A stretch of DNA of 64,000 bases, from the NCBI GenBank assembly GCA_961205875.1, contig OY540817.1, positions 8,405,001 through 8,469,000 of the forward strand, written 5' to 3'. This document shows positions 1-11,885 of the stretch, piece by piece (position 1 is the stretch's first letter; every line of letters starts with the position of its first letter). The position numbers and the translations under genes were made by a program. The DNA is from Sialis fuliginosa (Eukaryota > Arthropoda > Insecta > Megaloptera > Sialidae). Under the pieces are notes generated by a model, which saw only the letters and a program-made list of their open reading frames with translations, was not told the origin of the DNA and did no database searches.

Positions 1-490
1 TAAACGTTATTCACGTAAAAAAATTTGTCGTGGGTAAATTAGCAGTTTACATTTTTAAATTATATACTTCACTTTAAAAATAACTAATTAAAAACATGAA
101 ATAATTCTTGAGTTTATAACGTCCATCCTTCAACCAGAAGTTAGTGTGGATTTTTCGTACACCATTCGGACATAAATATGAATCACGGGAAAATAATTTG
201 CGCGAAAAACTGCGCTCAATTTCCATAATAGGTGGTGAAAAGTTTCACCGTAAATAACAGCGTGTGGAACGAGAGGAAGCATAAGGGTGGGGTCGGGGTA
301 CTACAAATGAATAACGAAGATAGAGAACATGAGAAACTATGAAAAAGTAATCAATTCAACAGTCCACATGTATAAATCATACGTCACTCTGTCTTTGTCT
401 GCGGTTAATAGAACTAACAATATGACAGAGATAGTTGTATGTTCATTGGATACGTTTAACATGTGGTTCTTATTAACATTTCAAATGACG

Positions 491-525
491 ATAGAGAGAG
501 AGAGAGAGAGAAAGAAAAAGAAATG
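491..525. repeat. (GA)n microsatellite
   Basis: GAGAGAGAGAGAGAGAGA followed by an A/G-rich tail. Confidence 0.9.
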
Positions 526-2799
526 ATTGAAAATGTAAATAAATATGGAACTTAAGTTTTGCAATAAATAAAAAAGTTGTGTTTTTCTTTTATTTCGAAA
601 AGAGTGGATCCAATATTTATATTTAATATACATTTTTATTTAATCAAGAAATTTATTGTAATTTTTCAGATTCTTTGAATAAAGTTTTTGGAAGTATGCC
701 ATCAAATTAATAAAATAGATATCGATAAATATTCAAATTTATTAGCTAGACAATTGTATTTTATTATTAAACCGTTAACATAATTGCACACCCTAGAGAG
801 TGTTCTATTGTCATGCTAATTTTTTTTGCGTATGTACATTGATAAAATAAGCATTATATCTTAAATTTCTTTAGTAGCCCAATTAAAAGTTTACATTTTC
901 TGAAAGAGAACATTACAGTCTCCATATTTACTTAGTTTAATATTGATTAGTTTTAATTTTCTCTTATAAAATTATAAATAAAGTTCAATTTGACATTTTT
1001 AAGTGACGACAAGACGCTACAGGTCGCAAAACATAATAAATAAACAGAAATGCTTTTGAATTAACCTTTTATCATAATATAACCCTATGAAAACTCAGCC
1101 AAATCGGATGACTAGAAAATTTTCAGTTTACTTAAACGCTAAACGATATTTCTGAAAAAATCGATTGTGAAATATTTAGGTACACTGATAGTTAAAAATA
1201 TATCCGTAAAAATTATTATTGTAGTTGATTTAATTAGTATACAACAAAGAAAAATAATTCCGTGTGTACATTAAATGATAAACAAAACAAAAATTTGTCA
1301 AATGCGAGTACTAGTGTCTCGTACCGTATAGTTTATCAATTTATTCGATTTATTAGTTTTTCTATAAGGAAACAGATGACTACAATTTTACTATATATAT
1401 TTTTATAATAATGATTTCGGCATCATTATACATATTCCCAATTTTTCCACTATTATTTTCAGACATGAGTGGTAATTTTTTTTTAATCGTTAAACGAAGA
1501 TGTTAATAATAACAAATCGTTTACATATATATTTTTTTAATTGTTAGATTTCATTGGATACACAATTGGTCAGGATTGGATAATAATCATCAAAAATTAA
1601 AGGCTGTGACAGACACTGATTTCATGTATTTCAATTTGATAAGAAAACTCTCGATTTCTTATCAAATTTTTTGATAAGAGTTAATTTTTTAATTTTTTCG
1701 TGAATAATATTAAATATTTGTATACACAAACACCTATATTAAGAACTCTTGACATATTGTTCAGTTTTTTTTACAACTTGTCAATGATTACGATTTCTGG
1801 TGTAATGGCTGTAACTTTTTCTGGTTATTAAAAAATTGATAATTTTTTAACGAAAATATCACACTTGCATACTTATGTATAGGTCAATGGCAAGTAAAAA
1901 ATTAATTTAAAAAATCTTACATCGTATTTAAAAAAAATCTTAGTCTAAATCAATTAATAATACAATAAAACACCCCTAAATAAATATTTGTAGCCTGTTC
2001 ATGTGTTACATTATTTCTGAATTTATTTATGTATAACAGATTATAAAAGTAATTTACATGTAACAAAAAAATATCATTCATATACATATCTATATATGTA
2101 TGGTATATCTTCACTGTATATTGTATAGTATACGTATGTATGTATGTATAACGAAATACAGTAAACAAAAAATAATTGTAAATAATATCTCACGCCTCAC
2201 AATTTGAAATTAAATTTCCTGGAATATACTCATTAGAACACAGTGGATTTTTTTTACGCGACATTTATTATGTCGATTTCCAATACTTGATTATAATAAT
2301 TCTACAATTTTTGTACACTATTGTGTATTAATTCACAAATCCAAAAGGTAATTTTTTTTTTCTCCCTCCGCCCTCACATAAAAAATTTAACATTTTATAT
2401 GTATACTGCGTAGTTGGTTTGTCTCCATTTTATATATTATTAATTTATTACTTTTTAATTAAATACTCCATTAAACATTATGTACGAGTAATATTCCATG
2501 ATTCCTTTGATAAAAAATATATTAATAAAATTATTATTTCTCACAGAACTTCATCAAACAGAATGCAATAAAAAAATTTAAAACAAATAATACAGTTATT
2601 AAATAGTAATATTATATTCTTAAATTAATATATACTTTCAAATAACTAACGAAATATAACTTACTAGAACCCTAAAACTTGTTTTTCTGGATTAAACACT
2701 TAATTATTATTTATTCATTTTTAGTTTAAATGACTAAAAATAAAAAATAAACACAGTTTCTACGTTTTCTAGTAAGAGACTGTCCATGTACAGGTGTCA

Positions 2800-2990
2800 C
2801 TTAGGGGGAACGGGTAGTGCTTAACGTACGAAAATATGACGAGGAAAGGAAGTTCAGATAATATGTGACGCGTCACATTACATTTCACTTATTAAGCTCA
2901 TTTTTTTAAATAAAAAAATTTAACAAAAAATGTATGTATATTAGAGGAGACGTTACATTAGGGAGGGATGTTTACAAGATTGCAAGAAAG
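2800..2990 (+). repeat. Repeat with central TGACGCGTCA palindrome
   Basis: AATATGTGACGCGTCACATT followed by ACATTTCACTT and TTTTTTTAAATAAAAAAATT matches, inverted, the stretch at 20840-20935, which has TGTGACGTCACA at the same place. Confidence 0.45.
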
Positions 2991-4762
2991 AGGAGAGAGT
3001 AGGTGTTATTAATAAACTGCCTCTAGTGATGTAAATTTTTATATTCCGTATTTTCATAACAAAACCTTACTTTTTAAATACACTAGGTAGTCCAATAAAT
3101 AGGTACTTTTTGCAAAAATAGCAAAAATCTATTTTTAAGCGTTTGGAGATGTCTCCTGATTATTTCGCTAAATTGACGGAGTCAGGGGTTGTTAGCCGCC
3201 ATATATGCCAAAACTTCAAACTTCTTTTGTTTAGCACTAAAATCTCTACAAAGTCATGTTCGACAAATTTTATAAAAAAGTAGTTTTTGAGAATTTTTTC
3301 GGAAAATATCAAATGGCTATCTTGTAGAACACTCAATTTTCTACATTTTTTGTCAGAGACGTCGTTTTGACTAAAAGTTTATAAGCGTGCGTCAAAAATT
3401 ACAAAAAATAGTTTTTTCTTTAAGTGGCTATTCTACTTCGTCGGATCAATAAAATGCACTTATTTTATTTTATTTTTTTCGAAAACTACTGCATGTAACA
3501 AGAAAAAAATTTCTTTCCTGAACGAGGTAGGTACGTATAGAGATAAGAAAAAAAAATTTATAGAGAATTTCGCAAAATATTAACAAATGTTTTTTCACAT
3601 CATTATTGGGTTAAAAATAATATTTAAAATGAAAGTTTTTAATAATTGAGGTACCGGCAATAACCATATATGTGCTGAATATGCCTCTAAAATTTCAGAC
3701 CAATTAGACATGTGGAAATCAAAGACTTATGGTTAATCAACGATTCCAGGTCCATATAGAATTCCTTCTGCTTCTTCGTAAAACTCGTCAGCAATTGATG
3801 TGAGCTGTTCGTGGTTCTTCTTAAGAAATAATAAAATTAATTTTTTAGACCAGAAGTCGAATAGCCTCTTAAATATATTGAGTTATTGATCGGGTATAAT
3901 AATACTCGTATGTTATTAATTTATTTAATAGTTTGAAATAGACACTTTATTAAGATATTCTCTACAAGTCTTCAAAAATTAATACAAATATAAATATTGA
4001 CTAATGACGTAATACTTGAAAATATTTCAATTTTAAGTTCAATAAATCTACTTTGTGACATTTCAAACATCTAGATGTTATCAAAACTATCGGATCAACT
4101 TCCACATTCTATACAATCCTAAAAGTGAATTTAAATTCTTTCCTTTTACAATTAACTATACAACAAATAAATCACTAACTCCAACTGTTCCTGCCCACAC
4201 AAGTCACGACATTACAAGAAGAATACCGAGTCAAGACGTGCTTCAAAACAACAAACCGATTGTCACCAGAGAATACGGATTCATTGTTGACTTTACACGG
4301 GCGCTGCTTTCCGAACTCACCACGAGATGGCACCAATGCGCCAACTTTTAAATTATTATATCATTTTGTGACGGATGTACTTACTTTGACTAAGTTTTAT
4401 TACGTTTGTTTTGTTTTTGTTTTTTATGTCCCATCCATAACGTTTCACTTGTAAAATTGTTCTTCTTCTTGTTGTTATGTTATTATTTTGTTTCATACTC
4501 GGTATATGAGTGTGTGTTGGGTTTTTTTGTTTTTACTATATTTTTATACACCTAGTTTATTTTTTGTTCGAGTTTATTAGACCCTGCAAAGTTGTGTTAA
4601 TGCCTATACTTTATATAAAACTTATATACCTACTTTAGTCATTTTTTATCATTTTATTAATTTTGATTCGAAAGAATTTGATAAATGACTTATGGAAACA
4701 GCATTGTCTGTCTATATGTGTGTCTGTCACATGCTTATAATTCTAAATTTCCCACAAATATA

Positions 4763-5221
4763 GTAAGGTACTAGCACCAGTTTTGGCCGCTTTAAGAGCA
4801 AGGTGTACTGTTTTTTTGGGATTGTTGGGCTTCTTTTTTGTAATTCTCAAGAACTCAAATTACTAATAAAACATGTACATTTTATTAAATCAATTAAGTT
4901 ACCAAACTCCACAAATATAGTTTTTTCTTTATGTTTTTTCTCCGGTAATAGTAAGTAATTTGCACCCAATGATTACAAAATGTAAAGCAGATGCTATGAT
5001 AATATAATTGATAATATAATAATTAATAAATAGTTTAAATGTCCACCATTTTGACACACATTGGCCGATTGTCATTAAATTAAGTTATTTTACAGTTAAG
5101 TGTCTTTAGATTATGATTCAGTAAGTAATTACATTAATCAAGTATCAAAAAATATTTCTAATTTAGTACATTAAGTCCAATACTGAGGTATGATCCAAAA
5201 CTGGTGTCAGTACCTTATGTG
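4763..5221. mobile_element. MITE with TAAGGTACT ends, copy A
   Basis: Ends read TAAGGTACTAGCACCAG at the left and, inverted, TAAGGTACTGACACCAG at the right. Internal stretches such as TTTAAATGTCCACCATTTTG and TTTTACAGTTAAGTGTCT recur in the copy at 48203. No coding capacity and no clear target duplication. Confidence 0.65.
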
Positions 5222-5721
5222 ATATACGGAAAATAGAAATTTGAGAAACTTGAATATATGAACAGTAATTTTATACCAGTAACTTACAAGAAATATTTTC
5301 TCTCATTCATATTATGATATATTAATTTTTTATCCTTGGTATGCTTAAAAAATACGAGTCACCACTGTTTCTAAGTACAAGTCAAAGAAATAAATAATAA
5401 AAGCTATAAAATACTCAACGCACCCTTTGGGAGGTTGCAACACTTGTTACATGGGAAAAATGCAACATGTTGTTCATATGTTGCTGAGTCATGATTTCAA
5501 ATAGAATTTCCCTCATCTAATCGATTGATATTAAAGTTTAAGTAAAACTTTTGCACGCTACTAAATGTTTATTTAAGCATAATGTTCAACAAGTTGTAAT
5601 ATTGATGTGTCATGATATTTTACTTAGAAATAAAAATTCAACTGCGGAATGCCTTTATTACTTAAAGGAGTATTCTCTTTTATAAGGCGTAAAAATGTAT
5701 TTATGACTTTTTGTAATATAT

Positions 5722-5850
5722 TTGAATCACATAAACTAAAAATATACACCATAACCACAATAAAACACGTGTCGAGTGACATTGTTGTATTATGGTTAAG
5801 GTGTATATTTTAAGTGACTAAGAAACCACAGTTTCTCCGTTTACTTAAAT
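5722..5850. mobile_element. Short palindromic element, copy A
   Basis: CTAAAAATATACACCATAAC at the left pairs with GTTAAGGTGTATATTTTAAG at the right, around a core containing CACGTGTCGAGTGACATTGT. The right flank GTGACTAAGAAACCACAGTT also occurs, inverted, beside copy B at 16762, so the two are one family. Confidence 0.6.
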
Positions 5851-8800
5851 GTTTTAATCGTCTATTTATTAAATTTTCAACATGTAACTTTTAAATTATA
5901 GCTTTAAAAAATAATATTTCTGCAGCTAGTATGTAGGCATATTGTTTCCAAGATGACAGTTACAATGATTACAGCCTTTTTCTTCGTCCGAAATCATAAA
6001 GATGTCGCTATAGTTCATATTAGAATTAGAACAAAATTCATTTTTTTAGCAGATTGAATTTTTTTTAAACAATGAAAATTGAACATTTTATTTATTATAG
6101 TTTATTTAAACTGTTTTAATAAAATGGTTATAGTTCAAACTATTGCGATCGCCTTCCTGATTATAAAAATATTTTGAACAGGAAGAACTCACGGTTCAAA
6201 GCTGAATGTTGAAGGTGTTTAAATATTTTTTAAAGCTATATTTCAATAATAACATATTAAAAAGTTAATTTACAAAAAGATTGTTCAGATCCTGTCAATA
6301 ATTATTGAAATTAATTAAATAATATTTCATTTATATGTATACACGTATTAAAAAAATGTCAATTAATATTTATTTTTTGAATTACCATTTATGGTGGAGG
6401 TGCTATGCAGTATAATTAACGTTAATAAATAAACTATAAAAAAATGTATATATTTATATACGTTTAATATGTATATACTTTTTATATTATATTTGTTTTT
6501 TAACTCCACTCTATCCCCTGCAAATTTACAGAAAATTTCGTTTTACTTTATGATTTTTTGATATTTTGCCACATTACAAAATGTAATTAAAAATGACTTC
6601 AATAATATAGATGACTAAAAGATAAAAAAATATGATAAATTTTATTCCAGAAGCTTTTTAGGGTGAGTGTACAAAAAATTCAATCACGCCGGAGTATTAA
6701 ATAAAAACTAGTAATTTAAGGAATTTTATTTTATTTTTATAAAAATCGTTAAAATATTTATCATATCTCCTGATCATACTCTTTCCATTAAAATAAAATG
6801 TTCGAATACAAAAGATAAAACAAATGTCATCGCTTGCTAGAATTTTGTAAAGTATCTGTAAAAATAAACACGCTATATAGAAATGTTGACTGGTAAAATG
6901 TTGTTTAACTGACACTATTCCAAATACTTCCTGGACAAATAGTAAACGATACAGTGATTCCAACAAAGTTTAAAACGTTTTGCATTGTGTTGTACTGTTT
7001 TCAGAAAATAAGACGTCTTACAACTAACAGTAAAACGATTTCATATCTTTGTTGTTGTTTTTTTTACTACAACATTTTATTCAACCAAAGAAAAAGTTAT
7101 ATAAAATAGTGTATTGACTTGTTTCATTAAAGTTTTTTAGTTTAAATGGAAAAGTCTCTGATGTTAAAATTATCAATTTATCGAAATAGAGCAAACCGAA
7201 GCAAATCTGATCAATTTTCTTCAATGACGAAAAAGTAATCAAAGGTATACGTTTAATTATTAATTTTTAAATAATATGCAAACAAAAAATGAGAGGAATA
7301 TCAGATTTTCCCCAAAATTGAGTGCGAATCAGATCACCATTTAAAATCTCATAGAAATTGAAAAAATACCGTGTTTTTACATGAGTTGGAAAATTTCTTT
7401 GTGCACTCAAGACTTTTCCACTTGCATCGCTTATTAGCATTAAATATGGCTCTCGCCGTAATTGTTTTCAATGTGTGGAGAATGCGCGAAAGTAACTTAT
7501 ACAAAATAAGAAAGCACGTTTAAAAATATTATTAAAATATAAAAATGTAAGGTTGTAGTTTCCCGGAGAAATACATACAAAAAAATAAGGGTCGTTTATG
7601 CTTAAATCATCTATGCGAAAACAATGTAAAATAGAGCACAAGTTTACAGATAATGTAAACTTCCTATAAGAAAGGTACTTCCATTGTATATCTAAAACTA
7701 ATAGTTTATATACATTTGCAAATATCTCAATTCGCCTCGTTTTAGTTCAAAACTAATTTTCATTTTAAATTATGTTTTTATGTTAAATTTTTCATAAACT
7801 ATTAACCGCTAAATAAAACTAAAATATTTGTTTTAAAAATAATTTTTCCTCTACCAACTTTTAATATTATAACTATTAAATTAAATTTATAAATAAATTG
7901 TGAAAACAACATAGATTTAAAAATTAACAAACAATTAACAGAGTCAAAACTTCGGATACATCATTTAAATAAAATAAATTTAAAAAAAACACATTTTTCA
8001 TCCAATCCCACAATTCCCCAAAAACTCCAATAAACAATCGTTTTTTAGTAAGTACCAATAAAAAAAATCCTCTATTACCATCGCAGCAATTGTAAGAGAA
8101 TCAACGAGTATTTTTATATGTACACCCATCTTTATAACTTTGTCAATATCAATAAAAACGCGCACAATTACACCCGTCCTCATAATTCCATCTCTTGGAG
8201 GAATTGTCGCGCATACGTCTCAATGCATTCCCATTGTTTCTAGTTGGGCGCCAACAAACTGTCGCTCATCAAAACAAATTGTGTACAGTGGTGGTGTGCT
8301 CTCCGAACACACGATATAAACAGAATTATCATATTTTTTTACCGATTTTTACAATCATATACTTAAAGAGGATTCTCTACAACACTAATTGCATTTTGTA
8401 AATTTCGATATGAAAAAATAGGTGTGACTGTGTGTTGCACAGTCGAGGGAATGACGTGAATACGTAGAAGTGGGGTTAAATAAAACTTAGACTAGTATTG
8501 TATAATATGGTTATTTGTTATGATGTGTACGAATATAAAAACAATTAATTAATATTTACAAAAAAAATTGTGAAAATACTATTTTTAAAAAACTTGAATC
8601 AAAAAACTAAAAACGTTTCTCCCTAGAGAATTTATTCTAATATACTGTTATTTTTGTTCCAATTCAATCAATTCATATTTACAAGCTCAATCGTGGTAAT
8701 TCGAAATTTACTTTTTTTATTTTAATTCAATTTAAAAAACTTTAATCAAAAAATTAAAAACGTTACCGCTTAGAGAATATATTCTTATATACTATTTTTT

Positions 8801-9640
8801 TTTCAATTCAATTAATTAATATTTACAAGCAAATTCGTGGAATTTTTTTATTTTTTTTATAGTATGAAGTTTTTGACTCATTAAAACTGGTTAATTGTTT
8901 TGGTTTGTACTTGTATCACGTTGATCTAATCGAGATCTATAATTTGAGACCATAACCCGCGTGGTAGCTGGTCTGAATGTCGAGATACACTGATTATAAA
9001 TTTTCGCTAGCGCACAAACTGATCTCAGCGCGTTACATCAAGTTTCTGAAATACCCATCCAGTATCTGGAGTAAAACAATAGACGTTTTTCACGTCAAAA
9101 AATTCTTCAAAAAACTCGAAATGATTGAGAAGCTTGTTTTCGGAGAAAATAAATCAATAGTTTTTATAATTTTATATAGTCATGTCAAAGTGGGTATTTG
9201 TTTATATCTTGAAATACAATGACAAAAGTTCAGAAAAGTTAGAAAATTGAGATTAGGCCTAATCATAGTAAATTGTGGACAACTAATAGACCCCATAAAA
9301 AATATTATTTTAATCCCGATACGAATGGAGTATCAAATAGAAACTGATAATTCAAATGATTTAAATATGGACACATTATGGGTCATTCCATGGAAGATAG
9401 ATGACTAATAAATAATAAATTTATAGAAATCACTTAACACAGGCTTTAAGTATATATTATAATAGTATTATTTATATCTTTATTGTAGTCCGAAATATAC
9501 AAATATTAAAAAACAATCTCATTTTTTGTGTTTTTTTCAGTTGAACAAATGATTTTCACTCCAACCATTATTGATACATTTTTTGTCCTCTTTTTCTTCC
9601 ATTGTATTGTAGCAAAACGTTTTGCTTTGAAATTTCAGGT
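5851..9640. other. Gene-free stretch
   Basis: AT-rich sequence with chance open frames only. An 81-codon frame at 8977-9222 (plus) follows a patch with normal GC (8940-9130) and could be a transposon remnant; I cannot place it. Confidence 0.5.
8586..8855 (+). repeat. Direct tandem duplication, unit of about 147 bp, two copies
   Basis: AAAAAACTTGAATCAAAAAA, TAGAGAATTTATTCTAATAT and ATATTTACAAGC at 8588-8690 recur at 8735-8840. The second copy is more A/T-rich. Confidence 0.65.
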
Positions 9641-9646
9641 TATTTA

Positions 9647-10030
9647 GGGTCGATCCAGACTATCGAGCCGGTCTCGGTCCGGCCTCGCTCCAATCAAATA
9701 TAAATAAGCAATACACAATGAAATCATTCACACTATAGGTATCGATCAGATCTCGGTCCAATCACACTTTGATACAGTATAGTATCGAAGAATATTTTAC
9801 TGGAGTGTGATTGAACCTGGCATGGATTGTACCCATAGTGTGAAAAGGAACTTCAGTTCGTCTTCGATCATTCTAGTAGTGATCACCGAGTAAAGTGTGA
9901 TCTAAACTTGCACGATAATATGAATACCATAAGATTTGACTGGACTGAGACCGGACCGAAACCGGCTCGTTAGTGTGAATATCATAAGATTTGATTGGGG
10001 CAAGACCAGCTCGATAGTCTGGATCGACCC
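9647..10030. mobile_element. PIF/Harbinger-like MITE, copy A
   Basis: 384-bp element with terminal inverted repeats GGGTCGATCCAGACTATCGA at the left and its complement at the right. It is flanked by the trinucleotide TTA on both sides (9644-9646 and 10031-10033). GG-starting ends and a 3-bp TWA-type duplication are typical of PIF/Harbinger. There is no coding capacity. Subterminal motifs (GGTCTCGGTCC, TATAGGTATCG) recur inside. A second copy lies at 40997. Confidence 0.75.
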
Positions 10031-11588
10031 TTAATTATCTTGTGATCAGTGCAAAAATATTTAACATAAGCAAGCTACTTTTAAATTTTCTGTTATTTGA
10101 AAAAACCTATTTTTGTGTCCTACCCGTCATACGAAAATATGAATAAGTTGAATTATAGCGTAAGAGCTATAATTTGCTAACTTTCCTAAAATAACAAATA
10201 ACCTAAAAATCATTTAAAAACTATGTTTAAATTCGTTTATTTTTTAATACAATTTTTTACTCGTCCCGCCCGTTACAATATTTTAAGCTTCTCAAAAACA
10301 TCTGTAATGATTTTTCACTCACCTCTTTTTAGAAAATAATTAGCGATATTATTCAAGTAGCGTATTAAAATAAAATGAGGGCTTTAGATGGCCAATTTTA
10401 ACTGAATTTCAACGTCAAGTAGAAGTATCTTAAGAGAGGAGGGTAATTCGTGTCCCACCCTTCACATATACAAATCTATGAATTTAAGAAGGTTTGGACA
10501 GATATTCACGTTTTTATATCTAGAAATGCTATCATAAGTAAAGTACTTGTATGTATTATTATGTGCTTTATTTACACCTCTAAATATTTTAATGCTTGTC
10601 AAAAAATGTATCAAAACGTCTTACCTGTCACCATGGAATGACCCTTAAATGTTATTATTAAAATCTTTGTACCTTCTACTCCATCATGTAATTCCGTCTG
10701 GTGAGAGATGTTCTGTCTTGGGTTTTCGCTGGCTGTATATTAAAATATTAAGGCCAAAAAAATTTTTTTTGTTTAGAAAATTTTATCAAAATTCTAGTGG
10801 TATCGTCTCGGTCTCATTTCGAAACCGAGATCCTAATTAATACTTCTTTAGTATTCTTAATTATCGTGTCTATCCATATATGAACCAAAGTATAGGTTAA
10901 TATGTGTTTATATGAACCTATTTGTATCATTTGTTATTTTTTTTTTTTCAAGAAAACATTCTTACATATTTTACGTCTTCACAACAAAAATATATTTTAT
11001 TTTATTTGGGTCACATAATATTATCCATAACACTTTTTTATACTGATAAAAAACAAATAAAAAAGAAACATTGCCCATCGTCTAAGGACCACATACACAC
11101 TCACACACACATACACTAGTGTCCCCATCCAAACAAACAGTTGTTTTTACAACATATCGATCTAGATGGCTAAGGCAGATGAAAGCTCGAGGCGAGGTCG
11201 TTACAGCACCAACAAAGTAGTTTAGCAGAAAAGGATGATATGATTATTATTGCACGCTTTTCAAAAATACACGAGACGAACTGAACGGGGAAACTCTCAT
11301 TTTCATACTCTATTTGCATTCATGTATTCATTTATACAACAGGTTCGGGGTACGCGCGCCCTCTGCATGCCGCCGCAAGACGTAAAAGCGTGTTTTGTAT
11401 TTTAATCATTCGCCGCACTATTATATTTGTTATTGTGATTATTATAATCATATCAAAACACGATTGTTTTGTAATGCGTGAATTATACAATACTACCACT
11501 TGCATATAGTTCAGTTTAATGAGTCGCTCAAAAGTAGAAGCTAACTAACTATATATAGAAAATAAACATGCAGTTGAAAATATAATAT

Positions 11589-11885
11589 ACTAGCTATTAC
11601 CCGCGGCTTCGTACACGTGGAATTTAGTTTAGTGAAAACAACACCATCAGATAAGGTAAATAATAAAGATAGATAATACAGATTTCTGTTATGATATAGT
11701 CGATAAAACAGGTTTTTAGTTTCGCATTTACACGTTAGATATCTATACCAAAAAAGTATAAATGCCAATACACCCAATTTTTTTATCTAATAAAATTTTT
11801 TCGGGATACTAAGTAGCCTATGTCCTTCCTCAGGATGCAAGCTATATCCCCGCCAAATACCATCAAGATCTCCGGCAGTCGGTAC
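11589..11885 (-). repeat. Dispersed insect repeat, copy A
   Basis: Reverse orientation. It carries CTAGCTATTACCCGCGGCTT at the left, then complements of GTTGTTTTCACTAAAC, AACTAAAAACCTGTTTTAT and ATCCCGAAAAAATTTTATTA, up to GGATGCAAGCTA. The 5' part with the TCTGTCTG tract is missing, so the copy is truncated. Confidence 0.6.

Larger units (their letters stand above)
1..4735. other. Gene-free stretch
   Basis: AT-rich, with no coding region that I can support. It holds a (GA)n tract, a repeat at 2800-2990 and a transposon-like stretch at 3080-3800 (unassigned). A slightly GC-richer patch at 4180-4345 contains a 98-codon frame (4055-4351, plus strand) without recognisable motifs. Confidence 0.6.

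Noticed and set aside
11541-11777. 78-codon minus-strand frame
   Set aside because: It lies within the dispersed repeat at 11589-11885, which is non-coding in its other copies.
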